DNA of 64,000 nucleotides from Sorex araneus (GCF_027595985.1 NC_073303.1:98441999-98505998), one strand, 5' to 3'. Shown: positions 11,396 through 22,724, counted from the first letter of the stretch. Numbers and translations are program-made. Notes: generated by a model from the sequence alone, not told the origin.

Positions 11396-11855
11396 TAGTC
11401 CTTCTCTGGTCTTGGGTCAAAAAAGGGAGCAGAAGCTCCTTCTGGAGGGGCAGTGGGGTGAATAGGTTCAGGTCTATCTCCTCCCAAAATTTCTTCAGCT
11501 ATTTCATCTTCTATGTCCTGATTAGTAAGGGGCGGCTCTGAGACAGATGCTTGTTTAGTGTCCGGAGAGACCCACTCTCTATCCTCCCGGAAGCATGCTT
11601 TTAAAGCTGCTAGTGTTGCATGCAAACCTGGGGGACTTTTGCTTGTTTTTTCTGTCTGTCTCCTACCAATCTTTTGTACCTGATCCCAGGTGTCCCAGGA
11701 GAAGAGGTCCCCAGTGGGAACCAATGGAGACACCTCAAGGATAGCGCCCCAGATCTTAGCTGCCCTATCTTCAGAGAATTCTAGCCCCGGCTCTTTGGCA
11801 GATAACGTAGACCTCTCAGAGCTGCGTGATGCACCTTCGGAATAGAGTTGCCCAT
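11308..11855 (-). pseudogene. gag: ERV gag, matrix region
   Basis: A Met-Gly start at 11855 (MGNSIPKV; N-myristoylation-like) is followed by a frame running to 11784. The next segment, 11733-11308, continues in another frame with LVPTGDLFSWDTWDQV and an acidic, proline-rich stretch. At least one stop or frameshift separates the parts, so it cannot make intact Gag. Confidence 0.6.
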
Positions 11856-12074
11856 GATGTTAGGGAATCTAGTAGTGTCAAAAAGGTCAGGATAGACGAT
11901 GGTCCCACTAGGAGACCACCAAGGCAAAGGAAAGAATACAGAGGAGAGGCACAGCAATGCCCGCAATAAATGGTGACGGATGGAATGCTTGTTAACGAGT
12001 TCCTGCCAGTTCCACAGTTTTTCTTCTGTGGTGGACGCAAGTTTATCTGGGACTTGTGGCTGTGACCCCCTCAT

Positions 12075-12429
12075 CCTCTCATGGGAGTCTCAAGGGGCGG
12101 GTGCCCTAATGGCATTTAAGTGCCCGAACCATTCCCGCAGGTAGAAAGATTGTTGCTGCTGGCCTAATGAAAGCAACATTCAAAAAACACACAGCACAAA
12201 TGAGACAATACTCCAAAAAAAAAAAAAGGTGATATATATTCTCGAATCCTGTGGCGAAACACAGATATAAGGAACAGATGCTAGGCACCCCATAGGCGGC
12301 AGGAGAAGCAAAAACAAGGTGAGAATTGACCGAAACAGTCCTGTCCCAAGGAGGACTCTTCTGATAGCCTGCCTTACTATCAGGGGCAGAGCTTGTGCTA
12401 CAGTTCATTCCCTCGTTATGAATTACCAG
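12075..12429. other. No feature recognised
   Basis: The region upstream (minus sense) of the gag start, where an ERV leader and primer-binding site would lie. No convincing PBS or LTR edge was found. Confidence 0.35.
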
Positions 12430-12930
12430 CCTGGTGTCTCAATGCAGTTGCCTATTTTATTGCATGTTTCTTCAATTTCCTGGAAAAGAGAAGAACTGGG
12501 AATAAAGGTTTAAGTGTTTGGAAGAATTCACTAATGAATCCATCTGGACCTGGGCATTTGTTTTAGGGGAGACTTTTGATTACTGTTTCAATTTCCTTGA
12601 TAGTGATAAGCCTATTCAGGTATTCCAGATCTTCTTGATTGAGCCATGGGAGATACAGAAACTCTCCCAAACAGTTTCTATGAGGCACATATCTCTCTAA
12701 TATCAAAAGCAAACAGAGACACCACCAATACAAAAAAAAAACCCCACAGATGCTAAAATCCTTAACAAAATATTACGAATAGAATCCAGCAACTTATCAA
12801 AAATATCATACACCATGACAAAGTGGGATTCATCCCCGGGATGCAAGGATGGTTTAACATTCAGAAATCAATCAATATAATCCATAATATCAACTAAAGA
12901 AAAGATAAAAACATATAATCAAATTGACTT
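12430..12930. mobile_element. LINE-1 ORF2 fragment with an internal inversion
   Basis: 12430-12647 reads as L1 ORF2 on the minus strand; 12650-12905 reads as the directly following ORF2 segment on the plus strand. The two meet head to head near 12648, the pattern left by twin-primed L1 insertion. Confidence 0.6.
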
Positions 12931-13129
12931 CTTTCTGTTGCTTCTTCTGGTATGGTCTCTGTGATCTCTCCTTTCCTGTTTTTGCTTTTCTTCTTTTCTT
13001 CCTTGTTGGTAGTGGTTGAACTCAGGGCCTAGGGATGCTAGGCCTGGCCCCTACTACTTGGACTAGCTCCCTCACTCACTCTCTCTCTCTCTTTCTCTTT
13101 TTCATTTTTGGCTTATTTATTCTTGTTCT

Positions 13130-13905
13130 CATTTTGTTCAGCTTTACTGAGATATGGCTGATATCAACATTGTGTAAATTTAAGGGATGGAATACAACTA
13201 TTTGGTATGTGTATATATTAGCAAATTATTACCACAGTAAGATTCGCCAGTACATTCCATATTCCATATTCCATATTTTTGTCTGCGTGGTGAAAAATTT
13301 TGAATTTATGTTTCTTAGCCTTTCTTTCATTATTTTTCTTTTTATTTAATAATATTTCAGTGGTTGGTTACGCTATACTTTATCGAACCCATTACTTATT
13401 GATTTCATATATAGTTCTACTAATATCTTGTATATTCTGGATATTAACCCTTATCTGATGGGTATTGGGTAAATAAATTTTCCAATTTACTTGAATTCTA
13501 TTTTTTAAATTTCTCTGTTTATGTGATCCCCCTTTTTATTGAATCTTTTGAATTTCTTTGGTTTCTGTTCTCAAGTCCCATTTTTCATTTCTGATTCGGT
13601 TTATTAGGATTCTTCTTTCCTTGTGAGTCTTGCTAGTGGTTTATCAATTTTGTTTATTTTCTCAAGAACCAATTCTTGGTTTAATTGATCTTTCAGATTG
13701 CTTTTGGGTTTTCCATGTAGTTTTATCTGCTCTAATTTTTTATTATTTCCTTTCTCCTTCCTGGCTTGGGCTACTTTTGTTGGTCCTTTTCTAAAATATT
13801 GAGCTGTGAAGTCAGATTATTTATTTATGTGGGCCCTTTCTCTCTTCCTGAGAAATTCAGCTGAGCTATAAAATTTCCCCTCAACACTGCTTTAGCTGCA
13901 TCCCA
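13130..13905 (-). mobile_element. LINE-1 fragments, minus strand
   Basis: 13130-13500 resembles an old L1 ORF2 3' part (GGATATTAACCCTTATCTGA motif). 13540-13905 is the ORF2 region between endonuclease and RT, matching in reverse the L1 at 2990-3300. Confidence 0.6.
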
Positions 13906-13909
13906 CAAT

Positions 13910-14551
13910 TCATGAAGAAAAAGCTGTTTCTTCATGTTGCCGTGATAGTATGGAGATGGGTCCCTCCACTTCACTATCAGTGACCACCCTCTCACTGCAA
14001 GAGAGGATTCTAGAGGGCTTGGCTGATGGTGGTCTCCTTTCCCCCTTTTTAGAATACTCCCTCTTTCGTGCTCTTCTGTGTCTTATGTTGTGCACTAGTA
14101 CAGCTTCAGGGATGTGTTCTTTTACATAAGGCTTATTCAGATTCTTGTGTTCACTGTTATTTTGGTGAGTTTGGGTAGTATTTTGATTGGAATAGGCTAG
14201 GGGTCTATGGCCTACTGTGTTTGGGATAGCCAGGCTGTCCTCTTTAGAATGAGGTAATGGAGGCTGAGCTGTGAGTTCAAAGTGCTGGGAAAGGGAAAAA
14301 TAATTGTGTCCACCCCGGAGGTCAAGCCCACCGTGCTGCTTTAGCTGTGGGTGGAGGGGCCACTTTGGTGCCTGCTCTGGATTGGAGTTCCCTTCTGACG
14401 CTCCTGAGGCTTGTGGGGCTCCCTTTCGGACAGGCACTCCAAGGGGGCCTTGGCCAGGGAGTGGACTTTTCAGGGTCCCGGAGTCTGGAAGCTGGGCAAA
14501 CCTGAGGGTTTCTTTTTGTCCTTTTTTTGGGGGAGGGTCCACACCCGGCAA
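13910..14551 (-). other. 213-codon open frame of uncertain origin, possibly L1 5' UTR/ORF1 derived
   Basis: The longest frame after the L1 ORF2 one that is not simple repeat. The product would be hydrophilic, with a proline/glycine-rich first half and a basic KKGERRPP-containing second half; no domain is recognised. It directly abuts an L1 ORF2 fragment on the same strand (13540-13905) and its 5' part is GC-rich, so the likeliest reading is the 5' region of that L1, joined to ORF2 by a deletion. Its first few codons overlap the SINE at 14530. Not considered a host gene. Confidence 0.35.
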
Positions 14552-14696
14552 TATGTAGGGGTTATTCCTGGCTCTGCACTCAGGAATTACTCCTGGAGGT
14601 GGTCAGGGGACCATATGGGATGCTGGGACTGGAACCCAGGTCGGCCACGTGCAAGGAAAATGCCCTACCTACTGAGCTATCACTCCAGCCCCTTGT
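14530..14696 (-). mobile_element. tRNA-type SINE, short form
   Basis: Reversed short form: GGTTATTCCTGGCTCTGCAC, GGACCATATGGGATGCTGGG, ending TGAGCTATCACTCCAGCCCC. Confidence 0.85.
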
Positions 14697-15089
14697 TGCT
14701 TCTTTTGGTATATATTTTGTTTTCTCTTTTTTCAAATCATTTTTACTTATTATTTTGGTGGTGCTGATTGAACTCAGGGTCTGGCCTCTACCACTTGAAC
14801 TAGCTTTCTCACCCTCTATCTCTTTTGAAGTCCTCATTGCTAACCCACAACTCACCTACTGAGCATGCCATTCAATGACTTTTAGTGAATTTGTAGAATC
14901 ATGCCACCTTCACCACAATTTAAAGGCATTCTAATTACCTTTTTTTTCCAAGTTTGAAGATATCATTTCTTTATTTTTACAGGCAGAGCATACATGTAGC
15001 TTACAAACTAGAATGTAATAAAAACATTAAAGATTCTGCTTCTTCCATCCCCTAGATAACCACTATTCATTATTTATAGGAAGCATCAT

Positions 15090-15845
15090 TTCTTTTTTTT
15101 TTAGGTAAGTCTCAGTCATGAAATGATTGAACCCTCATCCCTTCACCAGTGCACATGTTCCACCACCAAGCACCCCAATATACCCCTGCACCTAGCCCCC
15201 ACCTAAGTACCTAATGATCTTCATTTTATTTTCTATACTTTGAATACATTCAATATTTCAATAGAGAACTCACTATTATTGTTTGGAATTTTCCTCTAAC
15301 AATCAGGCCTACTGAAAGGCATCATTTAATAATTACTCTTCATTGCTGAGAATGAAGATTCTATGAGTTCTTCTCAAGAGTTTTGGATTTCTGATATTTT
15401 AGTTCAGTTCACAGTCTAGATACATGTCTGTAAGAAGCCGCTCTGGGTGCCAAAATGGGTTAGAAGACCTGTTGGGTCATAGTCTGTACAAGCAGAGTGT
15501 CTGTTTTGAGAGCAGCAGCTCCATATCTTATCTGGGCAGAGGGCGTGCCGGTACCGCCCCCATCCCATGATTGCCTGTTAGCTACAGCATTGCAAAGTTC
15601 CTACCTCTGGGTGCAAGTTTTAGGGGGTGGCTCTCACCACGTGGATGATGCCGCCACCACCATTTTCCGAGCAGAAAAACAGGGTGGAAAGGGAAAATCC
15701 ACCTCCCCCTCCGGGCGGCACATAGTCGTAGTACAGCTCACAGTCCAGATGCATTTCTGTAAGAAGCTGCTCTGGGTGCCAAAAATGGATTAGAAGACCT
15801 CTTGGGTCATAGTTTGTACGAGCAGAGGGTCTCCAAAACTACATT
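15090..15845 (-). mobile_element. LINE-1 3' end, minus strand, with 3' UTR repeat
   Basis: Starts with a poly(T) run (15091-15103), then the CACCAGTGCACATGTTCCAC type L1 3' end. The motif TAAGAAGC(C/T)GCTCTGGGTGCC recurs at 15431 and 15760, the same 320-330-bp tandem unit as in 5238-6377. Confidence 0.7.
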
Positions 15846-15854
15846 CTTAAAACT

Positions 15855-16075
15855 GGTAAGTTACTAGGAGATCTGAGAGATAGTATAGAGGTGTACGTCA
15901 TGGCACACAGCTGATTCTGATTCTATCACCATCACCTCATATGATTATGGGAGAAACTCCACGGGTGATCTGTGAGCATAGACCCAGAATAAGTACTGAG
16001 AATGATCAGATAGAGCCCCCAAAGTAAGCAGACAACCTAAAAGGTAGAAAAATTGGCTCTTGGAGGTTAGTGGAC
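15855..16075 (+). mobile_element. Old SINE remnant
   Basis: AGATAGTATAGAGG...TGATTCTATCACC...CATATGATTATGGG resembles a strongly diverged short-form SINE. Confidence 0.4.
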
Positions 16076-16129
16076 CAAAATGGGTGCCATTTCCTCTGCG
16101 CCTGCACCTCCCCCTCTAATTACCTTTTT

Positions 16130-16480
16130 TTCCCAGCAAATATAGGGGCCCCTTGAGGAAGGAAATAATTTGTGCCTATGGATTTTCATATCCTGAATAT
16201 TTTGTACAAACAGGCTTACAAAATCTGGCATTTGCACCTACTGGCTGTATTGCAGACCATAATGCCCCAAAGTAGAGAGAGAGAATAGCAAAAATTGTCA
16301 GCCATAGAGGCATGGGGAAGGATGGAATGGGGGGTATACTGGGAACATTGGTGGTGGACAATGTTCACTGGTGAAGGGAAGGGTGTCTTATCATTGTATG
16401 ATTGAAACTATTTTTATTACCGTTAAAAGCCTGGAACGGTAATAAAAATGTTTATTGTCGTTAATAATAAAATTTTTTTA
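16130..16480 (+). mobile_element. LINE-1 3' end fragment
   Basis: Includes GGGGGGTATACTGGGAACAT and GTTCACTGGTGAAGGGAAGG, the plus-sense equivalent of the L1 3' ends elsewhere, ending in AATAAAATTTTTTTA. Confidence 0.6.
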
Positions 16481-16875
16481 CAAAAGAGCTTTGTTCAGTG
16501 CTGAGAACCCTTTGACCAGTCTCACCATCATACAGTTTAACTCAACATTTCAGTTGGGTGGGCTTGCAGGTGGCTATGGGTGCTGATCTGTGTGTGCACC
16601 CCAGAGAACTGAGGAAGGTGGCTCAGCCTTCTCCATATACTGACAGAACAGCAGGAGGTCTAGCGATGCTCTTTCCCCTATCATCCTCTTTTCAAGAGAA
16701 ACCCACCCTCAGCCTCTGCTTGCCCCAGCTGCTCTGTGTGGGAACCAGCTTCTGGTTCTATAGACCAGCCCATGCTTTTCCTTAGAGATCCCTTTACTAT
16801 GATCTCCCACAACTTTACCCTGGGAGAGAAGCCAGGTGACAGTCATCATACACATGTAACTGAAAAAGTCAAACA

Positions 16876-17010
16876 GAGGGGATGGAGAGAGTACTTGCAT
16901 GCTACTAACCCACTTTGGATTCCCTGCACTGCATAGGGCTCAGAGAGCACCTCTGTGCGCACAGTGATCCCTGTGCACAGAGTCACAACTAAGCCCTGTG
17001 ACAGATAAAC
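16876..17010 (+). mobile_element. Old SINE remnant
   Basis: GGGATGGAGAGAGTACTTGC head and TTGGATTCCCTGCACTGCAT body suggest a diverged short form. Confidence 0.45.
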
Positions 17011-17106
17011 AGAGCACAAAGACAATCAAACTAATGAAACAGAAGTTAAATGGAGCTGCAAAACTTAGGAGCAAAGTACCTGGCAGCAGTTCATGAAATT
17101 CTCGTC

Positions 17107-17151
17107 ATGTGTGTGTGTGTGTGTGTGTGTATGTGTGTGTGTGTGTGTGAT
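17107..17151. repeat. (TG)n microsatellite
   Basis: About 20 TG units with one TA interruption. Confidence 0.95.
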
Positions 17152-17264
17152 AACTGACAGTGCTAAGGACTAGGGCTGTGTGCAAGTACCCTCTGTTTAA
17201 CTTTTTCAGTTACTGTACCTGTTGTATTGTCTTTCCTGACCACTCCTGATTCTGTCTTCTTTTA

Positions 17265-17480
17265 TTTTCCCTCCCTCCCTCCCTCTCTCCCTCCCACCCT
17301 CTCTCCCTCCCTCCCTCCCACCCTCCCTCCCTCCCTCCCTCCCTCCCTCCTCCCTTCATCCTTCCTTCCTTCCTTCCTTCCTTCCTTCCTTCCTTCCTTC
17401 CTTCCTTCCTTCCTTCCTTCCTTCCTTCCTTCCTTCCTTCCTTCCTTCCTTCCTTCATTCCTTCCTTCCGTCCTCTTTCT
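17265..17480. repeat. Pyrimidine tract: (CCCT)n then (CCTT)n
   Basis: About 215 bp with purines only at interruptions on this strand; two phases with different units. It creates long spurious reading frames on both strands. Confidence 0.95.
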
Positions 17481-17569
17481 TATTGGGACACACTCAGTGG
17501 TGTTCAGGGTTTATTCCTGGCTCTGCTCTCAGCAGCCACTCCTGTGGTGCCAGGGATCAAATTCTGGTC

Positions 17570-19347
17570 TGCTGGGGACTCAGCAGCCAGCCTGAGACCC
17601 TGGCCAAATCCCCTGCCCCTACAAACAGAAGCAGGCTCTATTCACAGGTGCCTAAGACCCTGTGCCAGCACTCCACCCAGAAGGGTGCTCTGGTTGAGGA
17701 GATAATGGGATGAAACCTGAAAGTCACCACTTGCCTGAGCTAACATACCCGGCCTTGAGAAGCAGGAAACATAAATCATTAGCTAACATCTATAAAGGGC
17801 CCAGCAAAGTGTGTGTTGATAACCATATCCAAGCATAATATCCAAGCCGCCCTGAAATTGTGTCTAATTATCTGTGTGGGAGCTAATAAAATGAGAGCTG
17901 CTTGAGCTCCAGGTCTCTCTGCTCTGCGTGGTTCTTTTTTGGTGGCATGGTGGAGTGGCCGAGGTGCGCAGAGGGATGGGCAGTGACTTCTCGCCTCTTC
18001 CCACTCCCTCTCTTTTTTAAAAAAAAAAATTTTTATTGAGTCACCATGTGGAAAGTTACAAAGTTTTCAGGTTTAAGTCTCAGTTATATAATGCTCGAAC
18101 ACCCATCCCTTCACCAGTGCACATATTCCACCACCAAGAATCACAGTATAGCTCCACCCCACCCGCCGACACCCCTAGCCCCACCACACCCCTAGCCCCC
18201 ACCCCTGCCTGTTTAACTGATAAATTTCACTTTACTTTCACTTTTATTACATTCAATATTTCAACACAACTCACTATTATTGTTTGGAGTTTTTCCCCCC
18301 TAAAGTCGGACCTGCTGAAAAGGAAGCATTTGATAATTTGTTTTTCATTGCTGAGAATGAAGAGATATGAGGTCGAGTGACCATACTAGTGGCCTCACAG
18401 TTTTGGGTTTCTGTATTTTAGTATTTTAGTAACTAAGTCCAGAGAAATATCTGCCAGAAATTGCATCACTGTAAACTTGGACTTCTCAGTTATATTATAT
18501 TCCACATATGAGTGCAATCTTTCTATGTCTGTCTCTTTCTTTCTGACCCATTTCACTCAACATGATACTTTCCATGTTGATCAATTTATATGCAAATTTC
18601 ATGACTTCATGTTTTCTGACAGGTACATAGTATTCCATTGTGTACATGTACCAGAGTTTCTTTAACCAGTCCTCTGTATTGGGGCACTCTGTTTTTTTTC
18701 CAGATTCTGGCTATTGTAAACAGTGCTGCAATGAACATAGAAATGCAGATGCCATCTCTACTATTCCTTTTTGCCTCTCCAGGCTATATTCCCAGGAGTG
18801 GTATTGCTGGGTCAAATGGAAGCTCAATTTCTAATTTTTTGAGAATAGTCCATATTGTTTTCCAAAAGGGCTGAACCAGTCGGCATTCCCACCAGCAGTG
18901 AAGGAGAGTCCCTTTCTCCCCACATCCGTGCCAACACCGGTTGGTTTTGCTTTTTGGGATGTGGGTCAGTCTCTGTGGTGTGAGATGATATCTCATGGTT
19001 GTTTTGATCTGAATCTCCCTGTTGACTAGTGATGCTGAACATTTTCTCATGTGCCTCTCAGCCATTCAGATTTCTTCTTTGGGAAAGTTTCTGTTCATTT
19101 CATCACCCCATTTTTTGATTGGGTTGGCAATTTTCTTCTTGTGGAGTTCAGCCAGTGCCTTGTATATCCTTGATATCAACCCTTTATCAGATGGGAACTG
19201 CCTAAATATCCTTTCCCATTCTGTAGATTGTCTTTGTACTTTGGTCACTGTTTCTCGTGCCAGTCCCTCTCTTATAGGGAGTAAGTTCGGCGGCTTGGAG
19301 GGAGTCATACTCCAATTTGCCAGCGTCTATTGGCCAGGACCCTGACA
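17570..19347 (+). mobile_element. Solo LTR (family LTR-1), interrupted by a LINE-1
   Basis: Begins TGCTGGGGACTCAGCAG and ends CCCTGACA, with a near-matching 6-bp target duplication CTGGTC (17564-17569)/CTCGTC (19348-19353). The LTR halves are 17570-18014 and 19264-19347; without the L1 the LTR is about 0.53 kb, like 7365-7896. Confidence 0.8.
18015..19263 (-). mobile_element. 5'-truncated LINE-1 inserted in the LTR
   Basis: Target duplication TCCCTCTCTT at 18005-18014 and 19264-19273. The poly(T) side is at 18015. It contains the 3' UTR and the ORF2 C terminus: minus frame 18784-19065 has the [15 protein letters not shown] zinc-knuckle-like end and [11 protein letters not shown]. Confidence 0.85.
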
Positions 19348-19399
19348 CTCGTCCGCTCTGTGCAAGGTAAGCACCTTGCCCCTGTACTAACACCTCTCC

Positions 19400-20165
19400 T
19401 GTGTCTTCTTAGTTCAGCACTAGTTTGCCATGCAGGACCCTTTTATTTTGATGTAGTCCTATTTGTTTATTTTTATATCTGTTATTTTTGCCAGACTGGA
19501 GCAATAGCACAGTGGGTAGGGCATTTGCCTTGTATGTGGTCAACCTGGGTTTAATTCCTCTGTCCCTCTTGGAGAGCTTGGCAAGCTACTGAGAGTATCC
19601 CGCCTGTATGGCAGAGCCTGGAAAGCTACCCATGATGTATTTGATATTACAAAAACAGTAACAACAAATCTCACAATGAGACATTACTGGTGCCTGCTCG
19701 AGCGAATTGATGAACAATGGGACGACAGTGCTACAGTGTACAGTTATTTTTGCCAAGCATGAAAAGCATCTTGCAGGGCAAGATTCTGGAACATTCTGCC
19801 TATATTTTTCTCAGTACGTCTTATGAATCTTGTCAAACTTGAGGTCTTTAAACCATTTTGAATTTTGTGTATGGTGTGAGACATGGATCAATTTTCAATA
19901 TTTTGCATGTGGAATCCAGCTTTCCCAGCACCATTTGTTGAACAATTTTTTCTTGCCCCATGTGACATAAGAAGCTGCTTGGCTTGTTATAAATTAATTT
20001 TCTATATATCTGAGGATTTATCTCTGGACTCTCAATTCTTATCTAGTGGTCGTTCTATCCATATTACAATACTGTGCTCGTTTGATTACTATAGCTTTCT
20101 ACTACAGATTAAATCAGGAAATGTGATACCTCGCTTATTTTCTCTATGAATGGCCTTGGCTATTT
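19400..20165 (-). mobile_element. Old LINE-1 ORF2 fragment, split by a SINE
   Basis: 19400-19494 and 19746-20165 read as the L1 ORF2 region with CCAGCACCATTTGTTGAA and TTTGATTACTATAGCTTTCT. Confidence 0.6.
19495..19745 (+). mobile_element. tRNA-type SINE, long form, complete
   Basis: Head GACTGGAGCAATAGCACAGT, then the long-form body with AGAGTATCCCGCCTG, AAAAACAGTAACAACAA, and end GACGACAGTGCTACAGTG. Inserted in an old minus-strand L1. Confidence 0.85.
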
Positions 20166-20279
20166 TGGGAGTTTATAGTTCATGCATTACTTTTTTTTTA
20201 GTCCATGCATTCTTGAAAGTAATGTTACCTGAATAAATTAAAAATATGAACAGAGTTCCCCCCAAAACAAACACAAAGT

Positions 20280-20485
20280 TCTTTTTTTCTAGGGCCATAT
20301 CAGCAGTACTGAGAGTTAGGGGTGGGTCTGATGGTTCAGCTTTCATGGCCCAGCACTACTCAGGACCAGAAGCACTGGGGACCATCCGAACTGCAGCTGG
20401 TGGTGACCAAAGATAGAACTCAGGATCTGACACATTCCAAGGAGGTTTTTATCCTTTGAGCGATATCCTAGACGCCCAATAGGTC
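20280..20485 (-). mobile_element. Old SINE remnant
   Basis: Reversed diverged SINE with CAGCACTACTCAGGACC and GATAGAACTCAGG. Confidence 0.4.
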
Positions 20486-20499
20486 TAATTTAATAATCA

Positions 20500-21290
20500 A
20501 AGCTTTCTTTTCCAAACACAAGTATAAGAAGAGCAACAGAAACCAAAATAAAGCAGAGAGAAAGATATGAAATCCTAGCAGAAATCAGTGAAATAGAAGT
20601 AAACAATAGAGAAAATCAGTTAAACAAGTAACTGGTTCTTTGAAAATTTCACCAATTTAGATGATAACAACAGACAAAAATGAACCAAAGTGAGAAGAAT
20701 ATATCATTAAATTAATAAACCTTTAGCATTACTGGCAAGGAAACAAGGAGAAGAAGGCATTAACTATAAACAAGAGAAGTAAGAGTGTGGTTATAAACAA
20801 AAAACTTGTAGCTATTAAAATATTGAATTCTAAGGAACAGTGTGAATAGATCTGTGTACATTTGACAGAGACAAGCTACCAATTCTTGACTACTAAAACT
20901 TTCCCTAGATGAAATAATGAGACTAAGCATGAAACTCTAAAGAACTCGATTAATATTTAAACAGTTGAAAGAAATGTCTAAACATAGATGGCTTTACTAC
21001 AGAGTTCTACCAAGTATTTAAAGAAAAAAATTGTTGTCTCATTGCCCCTTTTTCAGAAGAACGAGCAAAATGCACTCTTCTCTTCTCATTGAAAAACAGA
21101 TAGTACAAAAAATAAAATATTGACAAATATCCCTTATGAACAATAATACAAAAATGTGTGATCAGTGTTTTTCACAATTCTTTCAATTACATCAGAAAAA
21201 AATTGGTAAAATCCATCATTTATTTCTGATAAGAACTAAAAATTTAGAAGAGTTATGAAACTTTTCAACCTGATAAGAATATTAAAAAAC
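20500..21290 (+). mobile_element. Old LINE-1 ORF2 fragment
   Basis: Plus-strand A-rich sequence such as GAAATCAGTGAAATAGAAG and AACTGGTTCTTTGAAAA, from the ORF2 region before the RT core; heavily mutated. Confidence 0.55.
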
Positions 21291-21524
21291 ACTTAAGACT
21301 ATTTTCATATTTAATGTTGAAATACTGAGAGAATTCTCTCTAAAATCAAAATGAAGAGAGCAGTCACTCTAATTACACTTAATTAAGAAATTATAAGGAA
21401 ACTTTTTTTCTGCTCAGGAGAAGCCTGTATTCTTTCTTAATCATGTATCCCACTCTTTCTCTCCTGTTAAAACTTTCTAAGCAAGTTTTTCAATACAAAG
21501 TGTGTTGCTTCACATACACACAGA

Positions 21525-21672
<148 letters not shown>

Positions 21673-21834
21673 AGAAATGACTGCAAGTCACACCCAGTGT
21701 TGCAAAGCAAGTGAAGGAAATCTGAGACAGTTGGATTGGAAAGGAAAAGGAAAACTGTCTCCATCTGCAAATGGCATGATTATCTCTGTACCCCATGGGC
21801 AAAATCTGGGTAGATACTAGCACTTTCTTGTTTG

Positions 21835-22365
21835 TGGGGGTTACTAACTGGAGCTATATTTTACCACTTAGATAAAATCTTCTGGTTGTGGGGGACTCCA
21901 AGGTTATACACAGCAGTGCTTAGGAGGTAATGTAGTATCAAAGATTGAACTTGGGGCACTGGAAATGTGAAATACCAGGCCTCTGATTTATCTCCCTGGC
22001 CCCTCTCTATTATTTGGAATAGCTCACTGATATCAGAGGACGTTAACGTTGGAAACACTGAAAAGACATCTTTAACTTTACAAGATTGTTTCTTATGGAA
22101 GGGAAATTACTTTAAAGCCCATTTAAAGGAATGAAAGAAATGTCATCATATATTTTCTAAATGTTTCTTTTTTAATAGTAGCTGGCCCATGAGTTCATGA
22201 CAGAAAGAGAATTTCTATTGCATTATATGTTCCTGGAGAAGCTTAGGGGTTACTCCTGGCTCTGCACTCAGGATTTGCTACTGGCAGTGATCAGAGGACC
22301 ATGTGGGATGCCGGGGATAAAACCCAGGTCAGCTGCGGGCAAGGCAAACCCACTGTCTTACCCAA
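21835..22365 (-). mobile_element. Two reversed SINEs
   Basis: An old one at about 21835-22005 and a better preserved short form at 22235-22365 (GGTTACTCCTGGCTCTGCAC, GGACCATGTGGGATGC). The 230 bp between them hold nothing recognised. Confidence 0.6.
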
Positions 22366-22386
22366 GGACTTAATGAATTACTCAGC

Positions 22387-22724
22387 TGTAGGGAGCCATT
22401 TTACCTTACTGATCTTATCCTGTCACTATTTGTTTAATCACTAGCTAACCCCATGCCACACCTAGCAAAGGTTGCCACTCCTAATCCTACTGATCTTATC
22501 CTATCAGCATTTGTTTATTACTAGCTAAATCCCGTGCCACACCCTGCATTTCTGTTGGGGGTCCTGGCACCACCTCCTCCCAACAGGGAGGTATAAAATA
22601 CTGTAACTGCCATAGAATAAATGCCTTTTCTCCCTCCTCCGGGCTCTGCGTCTGTTCTTTCGGCTGCGCCCTACGAAGGGTTCTCCCTGCTGAACAGAAC
22701 AAGACCTCTACATCGACTTCCACA
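22387..22724 (+). mobile_element. Solo LTR (family LTR-3)
   Basis: 338 bp, TGTAGGGAGCC at the start and CTTCCACA at the end, bounded by a perfect 6-bp duplication CTCAGC (22381-22386, 22725-22730). It holds TATAAAA (near 22592) and AATAAA (near 22616). A direct duplication of about 80 bp lies in U3 (TACTGATCTTATCCT at about 22406 and 22488). Confidence 0.85.

Larger units (their letters stand above)
9270..12074 (-). mobile_element. Class II (betaretrovirus-like) ERV remnant: gag-pro-pol
   Basis: Minus-strand provirus remnant read from high to low coordinates: matrix/gag frames at 11855-11308, capsid frames at about 11395-10715, an inserted old SINE at 10440-10710, protease at about 10190-9850, and the beginning of reverse transcriptase at 9775-9527. 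The order gag-pro-pol and the RT start (SPWNTPVFVI) fit class II elements. No LTRs of its own were found at either end and pol stops shortly after the RT N terminus, so it is heavily deleted. Confidence 0.75.
17485..19400 (-). mobile_element. Short-form SINE split by an LTR
   Basis: The reversed SINE reads to AAATTCTGGTC at 17569 and resumes at 19348 with TCCGCTCTGTGCAAGGTAAG, ending near 19400. The intervening 1.8 kb is the LTR at 17570-19347. Confidence 0.75.
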
